A DNA stretch of 64,000 nt, taken from positions 1 through 64,000 of the forward strand of contig NZ_JANZNQ010000001.1 of the NCBI RefSeq assembly GCF_027257955.1. Direction: 5' to 3'. The stretch is from Zhongshania aquatica. Its GTDB lineage: Bacteria > Pseudomonadota > Gammaproteobacteria > Pseudomonadales > Spongiibacteraceae. This document shows positions 54,469-63,880 of the stretch, one piece after another; positions within the stretch are counted from its first letter, which is position 1, and every line of letters starts with the position of its first letter. Both the position numbers and the translations under genes were made by a program. A model generated the notes under the pieces. The model saw only the letters and a list, made by a program, of their open reading frames with translations. It was not told where the DNA came from and did not search any database.

Positions 54469-54518
54469 TCTCCGGCCCCCATCAAAGCAGTCGTAGCTGA
54501 GATTAACTCGGTACTAAT

Positions 54519-54947
54519 CTAGGCAATAGCAATAATATTGGGATCGGTATTCTCTTTAATCGACTCATCGCGATTTTTAACGGTATCAGCCAAACGAAAA
54601 ACCGGTACACGCAGCATATCCTTCAACTCTTCACTGGCACCAATACGCTCCAGCGCTTCGTTGAAACAGAGAAGCCACTGGTCTCGTTCCTCTGGTCCTA
54701 TCGCGAAGGGCGCATGGGGCTTTGTTAAGCAAACTGTACCGTGCTTTTGCTGATACACCGGAGGTCCACCCAGCCAGCCCGTTAAATATTCTGCTAACTT
54801 TTGTTTGATATCGACCAAACTTTTACTGTGCATATCACGAATATGCTTAGCGTCGGGTAACTCGTCCATCACATCGTAAAATATATTCGCTAGCTCTTTG
54901 ATCTTTTCCTCACCCAAAATTTGATAGGGTGTTTGGTCTTGAGACAT
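54519..54947 (-). CDS. group II truncated haemoglobin
   Basis: 142 aa from ATG 54947 (a 54962 start would add 5). Features of 2/2 haemoglobins, group II: GGPPVYQQKHG (E helix region), PHAPFAIGPEERDQWLLC with the proximal His (F8) and the group II Trp (G8). These proteins bind O2, NO or peroxide and usually serve in NO or oxidative-stress handling. An FNR-like site lies about 100 bp upstream, suggesting oxygen-dependent expression. Confidence 0.9.
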   Translation of the reverse strand: MSQDQTPYQILGEEKIKELANIFYDVMDELPDAKHIRDMHSKSLVDIKQKLAEYLTGWLGGPPVYQQKHGTVCLTKPHAPFAIGPEERDQWLLCFNEALERIGASEELKDMLRVPVFRLADTVKNRDESIKENTDPNIIAIA

Positions 54948-55044
54948 TCGCTTAAACTCCATGGGCGCGTTACCGCGCCACCCACAAATAGACAGTTGTT
55001 AAAATCTGATCTTAGCATTACATAAAATTCGATCTTAACTGTCC

Positions 55045-55058
55045 TTGATCTATCTCAA
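55045..55058 (-). promoter_or_regulatory. FNR/Anr-like box upstream of the truncated haemoglobin
   Basis: On the minus strand TTGAG-ATAG-ATCAA matches the FNR consensus TTGAT-N4-ATCAA at 9 of 10 positions. It is centred about 104 bp before the haemoglobin start, so a class II promoter would begin near 55010 with a leader of about 60 nt. The site is palindromic, but no other gene start is close on the plus strand. Confidence 0.5.
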
Positions 55059-55182
55059 GTTTTTTTAGTAAATCCCTAAACTACATAATCCAAGGACTTA
55101 CTATTTTCAGGCTTGCATCCAAATCATCTCTAAACCATATTCAACTAGATACAGAAATTTTGAACGCTACAAAATTTATGCC

Positions 55183-56565
55183 TTAGAGCATGGACTGCAT
55201 TTCACTAAACGACTCCTGTATACACTCCATAAAGAAATCGATGTCCGGCAAGATGCTCGCTGTCGATATTACATTGAAATACAGTTTACCGTTGTAACTG
55301 GGTGTGGCTATGAACAGCCCCATACCTTCGCCTAGTGGCGGCAAACCCGATAAGCTTTCCAAGCGATGTCCTGCCAAATAAATTGGCTGAGCTGGCCCCG
55401 GAACATTTGAAACAAACAAGTTACAGGTCGAACTCGCCGCAGATGTGGCATTAATGGCGCGGGCAAATAGATATTGCTCAGTTGCTGGTAAACATTTCGT
55501 CACATTGAGCATGAGTCCAGCTGCGGATATTCCACTCTTTCCAGCCTGAGTTGCAGACACTATTTTTGCCATCCTAGCCACGGGATCAGCAATGGTCGTA
55601 TATATCGGTGCGGTGAACGCGCTTAGATTATTGCCTGAATCACTGCCCCCGGTTGCCCCCCTCGCATTAACAGGAATCCATGCTACTAATGAATGGGTGG
55701 TCAGTTCCTTATGTTTTGCTAAATACCGTCGCAGCGCACCAGCGCTAATAGTGAGTATGACGTCATTCATGGTAGCGCCCTGATAGAGCGACCGCAGAGC
55801 ACTGAGAGTTTTTAACTCGACACCAATCACATCGAAAATTTTGTCACCAGCTACCGAGTCATTAAATCGGCTCGGATATACTCGCATCCGCTCAGAGGGT
55901 TTGGTATTAAGATATCGACGAGCAGAAGGCCCTACATAGGAAGCACTATTTAGCAAAGTGCGCCCTAAATTAACCGAAAGTCGAAGCCTGTTTTTTACTG
56001 CCCGACCAGCAACGCTAGACCAAGAGAAGTCGCTACGCTCCTCAGCATGTTCTGCGTTCGGTGATTGATCTGCGTCAGACAATGGCGTGGCAAAACTCGC
56101 TAACATTTTTACAAGTCCGACACCGTCAATCGCAACGTGGTGAAGCCGTACCACAACGGTAAAACCATTTTTATTGTCACCGTTGCAATTTACGCCGGTA
56201 AATATCGTTACATCCCAAAGTGGACGATGCATATCCATTGGCTGGGAATGCAGATAACAAACCTCTTCGCGCAGCGCTTTCCAGTCACCCGGAACTAGTA
56301 AAGGCGTTACAGTAAAATGGGCGTCAGCTTCAAATTCTTCATCATTTACCCAATAGGGGTAGTCAAGCTCAGCAGGCAGCCGCACTAAGCGCTGCGAGTA
56401 AATGGGATGATGCTTTAACTTGTTTTTAAAGAATTGAATCAGCTGCCCGTAGTCCGCATCACCCTCAGCTGGACCATCGAAATTAAGTAGTAGCGTAATG
56501 TGGTTATAATTATCGTCTGTTTCTGTATAGAGAAACTGTGCATCCTGGGGTTTGATCTGTTCCAT
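55183..56565 (-). CDS. second wax ester synthase / DGAT
   Basis: 460-aa WS/DGAT. The catalytic HHxxxDG is H142-H143-VAI-D147-G148, preceded by RPLW (114-117). The C-terminal half shows MNDVILTISAGALRRYLAKH and STCNLFVSNVPGP, usual for the family. Its start MEQIKPQDAQFLYTET is like AtfA/Tgs-type enzymes. It lies 51 bp after the HAD-PlsC fusion gene on the same strand, so phosphatidic-acid synthesis and neutral-lipid formation are linked in one operon (inference). Confidence 0.93.
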   Translation of the reverse strand: MEQIKPQDAQFLYTETDDNYNHITLLLNFDGPAEGDADYGQLIQFFKNKLKHHPIYSQRLVRLPAELDYPYWVNDEEFEADAHFTVTPLLVPGDWKALREEVCYLHSQPMDMHRPLWDVTIFTGVNCNGDNKNGFTVVVRLHHVAIDGVGLVKMLASFATPLSDADQSPNAEHAEERSDFSWSSVAGRAVKNRLRLSVNLGRTLLNSASYVGPSARRYLNTKPSERMRVYPSRFNDSVAGDKIFDVIGVELKTLSALRSLYQGATMNDVILTISAGALRRYLAKHKELTTHSLVAWIPVNARGATGGSDSGNNLSAFTAPIYTTIADPVARMAKIVSATQAGKSGISAAGLMLNVTKCLPATEQYLFARAINATSAASSTCNLFVSNVPGPAQPIYLAGHRLESLSGLPPLGEGMGLFIATPSYNGKLYFNVISTASILPDIDFFMECIQESFSEMQSML

Positions 56566-56616
56566 TTTGGTTCTCGCTTATAACTTTCATGTTGCCGCAT
56601 CAACAGACTTAAATCT

Positions 56617-58107
56617 CTATGCACCAACCTTCGTCGACTTATCCAGGGCTTTTTTGTATAGACCTTCGATTTTAGCTACTTGCTTATCAAGGCCCTCGAC
56701 CGTCCAGCGACTAGTATCGATCGGTGCCAAAATCTCCACCTCAACCGTGCCGGGGTAGTACAAGGTATCGCCTTTGGGGGAAACATCCATCGCGTTATGG
56801 ATAACAATGGGCACAATAGGAACACCTGCCTGCATGGCAATATGAAACGCGCCTTTCTTAAACGGCTTAGGTTTTTTCGAATGGGTTCGCGTACCTTCAG
56901 GCGCAATGACCACTGAAATTTTATCCTGCTTGACCCGCTCTATCAGAGGCTCGAGAGAAGCGATGGCACTCTTGCTGTTACTGCGGTCAATTAAAACGAC
57001 ACCCGCCATTTCCATCGCCACGCCGATAAACGGCATCTTTTTAATTTCAGCCTTACCGACGCCCGTGAAATTTCGACGTAGAAGTTTCGAAATAATCATC
57101 ACATCGATATCGCTCTGATGATTAAAAATGAATACCGCGGGTCTGGCAGCCCATAAATTTTTCTCGCCGGTAATGTCGAGTTTCAGTCCGGCCACCGCGG
57201 AAGCAACATCGGCAAACAGCGACATAGAAAAGTTTCTCGCCTCCTGCTTTGACCCCGTCAACGCCCATATCGGTAGACCAGCTATTACTGAACTGACCAA
57301 ACTTACTTTGGTTGCAATATTCCGCGTTAACCCCATCGTTGTACTACTTGAGCGACTGTGAAAAACGCGAGTCGGCCAGCCCCGAGTGGCCGCGATATCT
57401 TTTAATTTTTGACTTGGATTAAGTGGCCGCGGATGACCTACATATTCTAGAAGCTCGATGTCATCGGTACTATCTGAATAGAAATAACTATTTTCAAGCT
57501 CTACGCCTTTTGCTTTTGCCAAATCAAGAGCCGCATCGACCTTACCCACACCAAAACACAAGGGCCCGCCAAGTTCGCCGGTAAAGATGCCATTTTTAAC
57601 TTCTATGGCGCTGCAGGCCACATGGTTGATGCCAAGGTACCTTGCACATGGTTCGACCTGATAAGGCGTAGCAGAGGATATGATCGCCACCGTATGTCCT
57701 TTTCTCATATGGGCTTCTATCAATGCACGGGTTTCAGGATAGATTTTCTTGGCTAGATCCCGCTCAAAAATTGTTTGGGCAACATCAAGGTAGTCATCCT
57801 CTTTAAGCCCCTTCATACTCTGAGCTGACAGTGACATCAGCTCTGCAAAATCGACACTTCCCAAGCCAAAACGTGCAATAGCTTCCACAGTAGCTAGTAT
57901 TTCGGAGGGTGCAAGATCTCCTCGACGAACCTGCTCGCGAAGAAAACTAAAAACAGAGTAACCCGCGATAATCGTGCCATCGAAGTCAAACAGAGCCGCG
58001 ATTTGTGGCCCTGCAGGGGCGTTGTCTATTTCTTCAGTAATGTCGGTAAAAGGAGGCATACCGGTAGAGCTCCATGAAAGTTCTGAGATCAGAGAATGTG
58101 ACTTCAT
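56617..58107 (-). CDS. HAD phosphatase-PlsC acyltransferase fusion
   Basis: 496-aa two-domain enzyme. Residues 36-225 are a HAD-IB hydrolase (DFDGT at 41-45, VAIISSATPY at 140-149, YSDSTDDIE at 210-218). Residues about 312-490 are a 1-acylglycerol-3-phosphate acyltransferase: HX4D as H330...D335 (NHQSDID), APEGTRTHS with the glycerophosphate site, and the hydrophobic GVPIVPIVI. ATG 58059 with GGAGC upstream is an alternative start that loses only 16 disordered residues. The fusion could make phosphatidic acid and remove a phosphate from a related substrate, feeding diacylglycerol to the adjacent WS/DGAT. The HAD substrate is unproven. Confidence 0.92.
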   Translation of the reverse strand: MKSHSLISELSWSSTGMPPFTDITEEIDNAPAGPQIAALFDFDGTIIAGYSVFSFLREQVRRGDLAPSEILATVEAIARFGLGSVDFAELMSLSAQSMKGLKEDDYLDVAQTIFERDLAKKIYPETRALIEAHMRKGHTVAIISSATPYQVEPCARYLGINHVACSAIEVKNGIFTGELGGPLCFGVGKVDAALDLAKAKGVELENSYFYSDSTDDIELLEYVGHPRPLNPSQKLKDIAATRGWPTRVFHSRSSSTTMGLTRNIATKVSLVSSVIAGLPIWALTGSKQEARNFSMSLFADVASAVAGLKLDITGEKNLWAARPAVFIFNHQSDIDVMIISKLLRRNFTGVGKAEIKKMPFIGVAMEMAGVVLIDRSNSKSAIASLEPLIERVKQDKISVVIAPEGTRTHSKKPKPFKKGAFHIAMQAGVPIVPIVIHNAMDVSPKGDTLYYPGTVEVEILAPIDTSRWTVEGLDKQVAKIEGLYKKALDKSTKVGA

Positions 58108-58171
58108 TTGACAACGTATAAGATATTCAGTCCAATACTATTTTTTCTGTAATATTCGGAAAACGTATACC

Positions 58172-59053
58172 TTGAACACAAGTAAATTACGCTACATTGT
58201 CGCCGTCGATCGGTTTGGCTCAATGACCGCCGCCGCCGCGGCAATCCACGTTTCGCAACCGAGCTTAACCCGAACCGTCGCCGAGGTGGAAAAAGAGTTG
58301 GGAATCGCCCTCTTCGAGCGTCGCGCCCGCGGTGTTATTGCAACACCCCAAGGCCGCAACATCATTGACCGTGCCGCGCGCATTCTCGCTGATATCGAAC
58401 GACTCGACATGGATGCCAAGGAATTCAGGGAATACAGAGAATCCCAACTGCGCATCTGCATTTCGCCACCGCCTTTAATCACGCTAATGAACCCGGCTTT
58501 GCCACAATTAATGGGACGCTACCCACAGCTTAAAGTAGATATAAAATCCGTATCGACAGACCAAGCCATCAGCTTTCTACGGGCTGGCGATTGTGACCTT
58601 ATCATTGGCCCGCTAAGGGCGCTGGAGGAACGGCGTGAATTTAAGATAATTCCTTTAAAACCCTTTGATGCCTATTTCTTTACCCGCCGCACACATCCGC
58701 TAACCAAATTAAAAACGGTATCGTTTAAGCACATATTAAATTACCCCTTGGTACTTCCTGAGCGGGATGGGTCATCGCCAGAAATAACTAGCCGCTTATT
58801 CGGCGATACAGAAATCCCGGCTGATCATCCCATTCACATCATTGGTCACTTTCCGCTAGCCTGCGAAATCGTTGCGGCCACCGACGCCGTAGCAACGGTA
58901 GGACAGAGCTACCTAAACAATAAGGAGTTTTTAAAACGCTTTACCATACTTGGCTTTACGTCAGCGGATCAGCTACAAATATGCTGCGCGCATAGACAGG
59001 AGTTTGAGTTATCTGCACCGTCTAGCGCCCTACTCTCATTACTAGCACGCTGA
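58172..59053 (+). CDS. LysR family regulator
   Basis: 293-aa LysR regulator with TTG start (NTSKLRYIVAVDRFGSMTAA follows), HTH recognition AAIHVSQPSLTRTVAEVEKELG and a full effector domain. TTG is accepted because the N-terminus then matches the family exactly. It is divergent from the HAD-PlsC/WS-DGAT operon (64-bp gap), which it may control, and convergent with the chromate transporter. Confidence 0.9.
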   Translation: MNTSKLRYIVAVDRFGSMTAAAAAIHVSQPSLTRTVAEVEKELGIALFERRARGVIATPQGRNIIDRAARILADIERLDMDAKEFREYRESQLRICISPPPLITLMNPALPQLMGRYPQLKVDIKSVSTDQAISFLRAGDCDLIIGPLRALEERREFKIIPLKPFDAYFFTRRTHPLTKLKTVSFKHILNYPLVLPERDGSSPEITSRLFGDTEIPADHPIHIIGHFPLACEIVAATDAVATVGQSYLNNKEFLKRFTILGFTSADQLQICCAHRQEFELSAPSSALLSLLAR

Positions 59054-59092
59054 ACCAGCAAATCAGGCTATATAGCCAAAATCCACATAGCA

Positions 59093-60223
59093 TTAGTAAC
59101 GCAGAGCACCGCACAGAGCGAACATCGCGATTATAGCCATGATTGGGAAGCGCTTACTACGCAGGGCGACAAACCCCATGCCAGCCAGCAGTAATGCAAA
59201 CCCATCATGCGGCGCACTAGTTAACACCGGATCTAGCCACGCAGACACCAACATACCCACCGCAACAGCATTAACACCGGCAATGGCTGCAACGATACGC
59301 GGCCGCATTGACAACTGCTGCCAAACTCCACGTATACCAGACAGCAATATAAAGCCCGGCGTAAAAACAGCTAAGCATGCGATTACTGCATATAAGAGGG
59401 GAAAGTCTGGGCGCATTGCCGCGCCAAGGTAGGCGCTAAAGGAAAACATCGGCCCCGGCACCGCTTGCGCGGCAGCATAGCCTAATAAAAACTGATCCTT
59501 ACTTAAGGCATCACCGACCAGTGGTTCAAGCAGCGGCAATACCACGTGACCGCCCCCAAATACCATACTACCGGTCTGATAGAAGGTCGCGTAAATACTA
59601 TCAGGGACGGCAATTGAAACAAGCAAAAGCAAGGTAAAAGAACTGAGCCATAAGATCAATGAGCGATCCCTAGCTAGAATTTTCGGATGACTATGGCCTG
59701 GCCTTTCTCGCCACGCCATCACAATGGCTGCCGCCGCAAGTAATCCAAACTGCCAGAGTGGCGTCATAGCCAAGCTTAAAATAACTGCGCTGATCGTCGA
59801 TAAAAGGATTGTTATAGTTTGACGACAGAACTGATTTGCCATTCCCCAAACCGCATCGGCCACTACCGCCACTGCCAACAATTTAAGCCCGCTCACAACT
59901 CCGTGCTGCAGAGTACCCGGCGCAATGTCTAGCTGCCAAACAGCCAATCCATACATAAGAATAAAAGAGGGAAGTGTGAAGCCGAGGAAAGCCGCTATAC
60001 CCGCAGGAACACCACCACGCCGACAGGCAATGGCGTAACCGAGCTGACTTGATGAGGGGCCGGGCAAAAACTGGCAAAGGGCAAGGTCGGCAGCAAACTC
60101 CTGCTCGCTAAGCCAGGCCTTTTGCTCGACAAATACTTTTCGAAAATAGCCGATATGTGCAGCAGGGCCGCCAAAACTGATGCAGCCCAAATACAGGAAT
60201 TGCAGAAATACACGCCAAACCAC
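59093..60223 (-). CDS. chrA: chromate transporter, ChrA family
   Basis: 376-aa long-chain (two-domain) CHR protein of the inner membrane. Both halves contain the repeated CHR pattern: FLYLGCISFGGPAAHIGYFR with PGPSSSQLG in the first, and SMVFGGGHVVLPLLE with AQAVPGPMFSF in the second. About ten hydrophobic segments are visible. It exports chromate, probably with protons or sulfate competition. It stands alone without chrB. Confidence 0.9.
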   Translation of the reverse strand: MVWRVFLQFLYLGCISFGGPAAHIGYFRKVFVEQKAWLSEQEFAADLALCQFLPGPSSSQLGYAIACRRGGVPAGIAAFLGFTLPSFILMYGLAVWQLDIAPGTLQHGVVSGLKLLAVAVVADAVWGMANQFCRQTITILLSTISAVILSLAMTPLWQFGLLAAAAIVMAWRERPGHSHPKILARDRSLILWLSSFTLLLLVSIAVPDSIYATFYQTGSMVFGGGHVVLPLLEPLVGDALSKDQFLLGYAAAQAVPGPMFSFSAYLGAAMRPDFPLLYAVIACLAVFTPGFILLSGIRGVWQQLSMRPRIVAAIAGVNAVAVGMLVSAWLDPVLTSAPHDGFALLLAGMGFVALRSKRFPIMAIIAMFALCGALRY

Positions 60224-60278
60224 GATTACCCTCTCAACCTAATAAAGCGTGAAGAGTGTAAACGAAGCGTATTACGGT

Positions 60279-62066
60279 TTATAGCTTACCGCGTTTTTCT
60301 CTTGGTGAAGTAGGCTTAGTCGTGGACTTTGCCTTTACTCTGGTCACTGGCTTACGACCACCTTTGTCGCCAGTTTTGCTGATACGAGGCTTGCGGGGAC
60401 GCTCGCGCTCTATCGGCATATCACCGCCTTCATGCACAGAAATATTCAATGCTTGCCCAGCTACCCGGGTAGTTTTTAAACACTCCATTGCGCCTTCAGG
60501 TAAGTCTGCTGGCAAATCAACGGTGCTGAACTCTGGGTATATTGAAATACGGCCAATATTCGCGCTGTCGATATTCGCTTCGTTGGCAATCGCACCGACA
60601 ATATTGCCGGCGCTTACACCGTGCTGACGCCCCACTTCCAAACGGTAGCGCTGTAAGCTTGATTCAGCAATACGCTTGCCGCCAACACTAGGCTTGTCGC
60701 GGCTACGCGCTTCCGTCATCAATTTCGGGGCATCCTTCACTAGCAAAGGTTTGTCGCCCTGTACTTGGCAGGCTAAAGCTGCAGCCACATCAAGTTCGCT
60801 TACATCATGCTTAGCAATGTATTCCTGAAGCATTTTGCGGTAGAAGCTGAGATCGGTACCGGCAAGGGTATCAGTGATCTTTTGCATAAACCGATCAACG
60901 CGCAGCGCATTGATATTCTCTGCTGTCGGCAAGCCCATTTCTTCTATGGACTGACGAGTGGCGCGCTCTATTGCCTGCAGCATCCGCTTCTCGCGCGGCG
61001 CCACAAACAAGATTGCATCGCCCGTCCGACCAGCACGACCAGTTCGGCCGATACGATGAACATAGGCTTCGGTGTCGTGCGGGATGTCATAGTTAATAAC
61101 ATGACTAATACGCTCAACATCCAAACCACGAGCAGCAACATCGGTCGCGATAACGATATCAAGACGGCCGTTTTTCAAATGCTCAACGGTGCGCTCGCGC
61201 TGGGCTTGAGCAATATCGCCATTCAAGGCTGCCGCGGTATACCCACGGGCCTGTAATTTCTCTGCCAACTCGGTAGTAACCAGTTTGGTCCGCACGAAAA
61301 TGATCATGCCGTCAAAGGGTTCAGCTTCAAGAATACGCGTCAATGCGTCTAGCTTATTTAAACCACGCGCCATCCAGTAACGCTGACGAATGGTGATCGC
61401 CGTCGAGGTTTTGGTTTGGATCGTGACTTGTTCAGGGTTATTCAAATAAGTTGTCGCAATGCGACGAATCGCGGGCGGCATAGTGGCCGAGAACAAGGCG
61501 ATTTGGCGCTTTTCAGGCATCTGCGACATGATCCATTCGACATCGTCGATGAACCCCATGCGTAGCATTTCATCCGCTTCGTCCAGCACCAAATGACTCA
61601 AGTCATCTAGTTTGAGCGTACCGCGGCGCATATGGTCCATTACACGACCTGGCGTACCAACCACGACTTGTACGCCACGCTTTAGGGCCGCCAATTGACC
61701 TCGGTAATCCTGTCCACCGTAAATAGGCAGTACTTGAAAACCGGGCATATGCGAAGCATAGCTTTGCAGCGCTTCGGCAACTTGAATTGCTAACTCACGT
61801 GTTGGAGCCAAAATTAGAGCTTGTGTACGACGGCTATTCACGTCGAGACGCGACAATAACGGCAAGGCAAAGGCTGCCGTTTTACCGGTACCTGTTTGTG
61901 CTTGACCGACAAGATCTCTGCCGGCGAGGATAAAGGGAATTGTCGCCGCCTGAATTGGCGAAGGTGTTTCATAACCAACCGCTTTAACCGCGGCCAGTAC
62001 CATGGGCGCTAAGCCCAAATCATCAAAAGTCATTGTTTCCGCTGCCGCGGCCGTATCAGAGGGCAT
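60279..62066 (-). CDS. deaD: DEAD-box RNA helicase, DeaD/CsdA type
   Basis: 595 aa from ATG 62066; the frame opens at 62171 but the extra 35 residues are not helicase-like. Motifs in order: Q-motif (TPSPIQAATIP), AQTGTGKTAA, PTRELA, DEADEML, SAT, and HRIGRTGRAGRTG. The C-terminal region contains the DbpA-type RNA-binding domain (VGRQHGVSAGNIVGAIANEA) and a basic tail. It probably acts in ribosome assembly and RNA decay in the cold. Confidence 0.94.
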   Translation of the reverse strand: MPSDTAAAAETMTFDDLGLAPMVLAAVKAVGYETPSPIQAATIPFILAGRDLVGQAQTGTGKTAAFALPLLSRLDVNSRRTQALILAPTRELAIQVAEALQSYASHMPGFQVLPIYGGQDYRGQLAALKRGVQVVVGTPGRVMDHMRRGTLKLDDLSHLVLDEADEMLRMGFIDDVEWIMSQMPEKRQIALFSATMPPAIRRIATTYLNNPEQVTIQTKTSTAITIRQRYWMARGLNKLDALTRILEAEPFDGMIIFVRTKLVTTELAEKLQARGYTAAALNGDIAQAQRERTVEHLKNGRLDIVIATDVAARGLDVERISHVINYDIPHDTEAYVHRIGRTGRAGRTGDAILFVAPREKRMLQAIERATRQSIEEMGLPTAENINALRVDRFMQKITDTLAGTDLSFYRKMLQEYIAKHDVSELDVAAALACQVQGDKPLLVKDAPKLMTEARSRDKPSVGGKRIAESSLQRYRLEVGRQHGVSAGNIVGAIANEANIDSANIGRISIYPEFSTVDLPADLPEGAMECLKTTRVAGQALNISVHEGGDMPIERERPRKPRISKTGDKGGRKPVTRVKAKSTTKPTSPREKRGKL

Positions 62067-62234
62067 AATCGCTACCGTAAAAAATGCAAGAGTCGCCGCA
62101 ACATTAGACCTCACACTCGGCCGAACGCAGATATGGCGTTGAGGCCGCATTATACCGGCATAGGACGACAATTACCCTGAAACCTTTGGCCTTTTTTGGC
62201 ATTAGCGGCCTTTGAATCTGCTCAGGCGCTAACT

Positions 62235-62621
62235 TCAGCGCTGTTTTTCTAACTCGGCACGTAAAGCGGGCGTAATTTCCTGCTTGCACTGTTTCACATA
62301 GTCAAAATAAATCATCACTGCGCTGCCCTTAGCGACCAGTTCGTCACGCTGCCAGGCTTCATGCTCAAAGGTGAAGGATGAACTGCCGATATGCCCTATA
62401 CGTGTTCTAATCTCTACAGGGTGGCCGTAGTAGATCTGCGCAATAAAATCGACGTCCATTTTACGCAGAATCATATTCCACTTTTTTAAATCCTGCCCCG
62501 GATTAAACACCTCAAAAATAGGCGTTCTCGCTGTTTCGAACCACATCGGCACGACTGTATTATTAATATGCCCTAAGGCATCGGTTTCACAGAACCGTGG
62601 CTCCATAGTACACAACATCAT
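62235..62621 (-). CDS. acyl-CoA thioesterase, YbgC/4-hydroxybenzoyl-CoA type
   Basis: 128-aa hot-dog thioesterase. The catalytic Asp sits in ETDALGHINNTVVPMWFE near residues 12-29, as in YbgC-like enzymes. The RTRIGHIGSSSFTFEHEAW stretch is also typical. It hydrolyses acyl-CoA; the substrate is unknown. It has no gene immediately upstream with a shared strand gap under 30 bp except the small membrane protein (62652-62924), 30 bp away. Confidence 0.88.
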   Translation of the reverse strand: MMLCTMEPRFCETDALGHINNTVVPMWFETARTPIFEVFNPGQDLKKWNMILRKMDVDFIAQIYYGHPVEIRTRIGHIGSSSFTFEHEAWQRDELVAKGSAVMIYFDYVKQCKQEITPALRAELEKQR

Positions 62622-62651
62622 TCTTTAACTTTCTCCATTGGGATAAAGGGA

Positions 62652-62924
62652 TTACTGCGCCATCCACCGCAGGGTCATACACAACCACAGTACGTAACTC
62701 ATCAAAGAGGCGGGAAACGCTTTTTGACCTAGATCGCTACCGCGCATTTTCTCCCGTCCGGCATAGACCATGGCGGCACTTACTAGGCCCTGCAAAATCA
62801 TCAACGATGACGCTTGCGGCAAACCGTACTCGAGCCGTTGAATCCCAAGAGGCTGAATCATTGCGACGATTAGCACAATAAAATTTAACAGGCCAAAACC
62901 AATAACAATTCGACAGAAAATCAA
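62652..62924 (-). CDS. small membrane protein of unknown function
   Basis: 90 aa with three hydrophobic segments (about 5-25, 38-56, 70-88); the middle region reads SSLMILQGLVSAAMVYAG. I do not recognise a family. It lies between hemolysin III and the thioesterase on the same strand with short gaps (30 bp each side), so all three are likely co-transcribed. Confidence 0.6.
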   Translation of the reverse strand: MIFCRIVIGFGLLNFIVLIVAMIQPLGIQRLEYGLPQASSLMILQGLVSAAMVYAGREKMRGSDLGQKAFPASLMSYVLWLCMTLRWMAQ

Positions 62925-62954
62925 GCTGATTTACCCTCCGAGCAGCACAAGACT

Positions 62955-63572
62955 CTAGGCGACGAAATAATAGATAGTAAAGAAATGGCAGACACTGCCC
63001 GCCAACACAAATAGGTGCCAAACACCGTGAAAGTGGGTGATTTTTTTATCGAACACATAAAAAATAATACCCGCCGTATAGGAAATACCACCAGCTAATA
63101 ACAGCGTAAAGCCACCCTCGGGAAGGGCCGCACTGAGTGGTTTAACGAGAAACACCGCCAGCCAGCCCATCAGCAAATAAACCCCTATAGACCATGCGCG
63201 CCGACCCGCCTTAGGAATCATTTCGAGAATCATCCCCACCACCGCCAACGACCAAATCAGGGCAAACATCCACCAGCCGCCACTTTCGCGAAGGGTAACG
63301 ACTAGAAAAGGCGTGTAAGTCCCGGCGATAAGGAGATAAATTGCCAAATGATCCAACTGGCGAAATAACGCTTTTTTTGGCCCCTTACTACTGTGGTAGA
63401 GGGTAGAAAATAAATACAGTGCCAGTAGAGACACGCTATAAATTGAAAAGGCAAGTATCTTCCAAACATCATAATTCTGAACTGCCGGCCAAATTAACGC
63501 CGCACTGCCGACTACAGCGGCCAATACCCCCGCCAAGTGGGAAATACTGTTAAAACGCTCGCCTTGATACAC
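62955..63572 (-). CDS. trhA: hemolysin III / TrhA (YqfA-type) membrane protein
   Basis: 205-aa seven-helix protein of the HlyIII/PAQR family. The N-terminus SISHLAGVLAAVVGSAALI carries the first family His, TLYHSSKGPKKALFRQLDHLAIYLLIAGTYTPF is split around the LYH-S and D-H-x2-IY-x2-IAG-TYTP motif, and HFHGVWHLFVLAGSVCHF holds the final His set. Members adjust membrane lipid fluidity; a haemolytic role is doubtful. The start is ATG 63572. Confidence 0.93.
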   Translation of the reverse strand: MYQGERFNSISHLAGVLAAVVGSAALIWPAVQNYDVWKILAFSIYSVSLLALYLFSTLYHSSKGPKKALFRQLDHLAIYLLIAGTYTPFLVVTLRESGGWWMFALIWSLAVVGMILEMIPKAGRRAWSIGVYLLMGWLAVFLVKPLSAALPEGGFTLLLAGGISYTAGIIFYVFDKKITHFHGVWHLFVLAGSVCHFFTIYYFVA

Positions 63573-63880
63573 CTTGCTAATACCACCTGAGTTGTTGGTC
63601 GCTAATGAAAAGGGGGAATAATAGTAAAAATATTCGCAAAAATGACTAACTCTGCTGGCAAATTAGTCTTTTCCGAAGTCAATTTAACAGAAATCAGACT
63701 CGAGGTATTCGCGTTTTCGTCAGGATGATGCTCGGGGGTAGACTGACGAGACAATTCCCATATGCCACGCGGAAGGCAAGCATAGACTGGCGGCCTTTAG
63801 GGGAGAAAAAACAAAATCTTAAATTGAACATTCAGAGAAAGAAGACGAGGTCTAAGACCGCAAAGCTTGAGTAAGGCGCA
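63573..63880. other. intergenic region upstream of trhA
   Basis: 308 bp without a supportable gene. It should hold the trhA promoter (minus strand) and the end of the gene at 63881. No strong terminator or dyad was seen. Confidence 0.5.
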
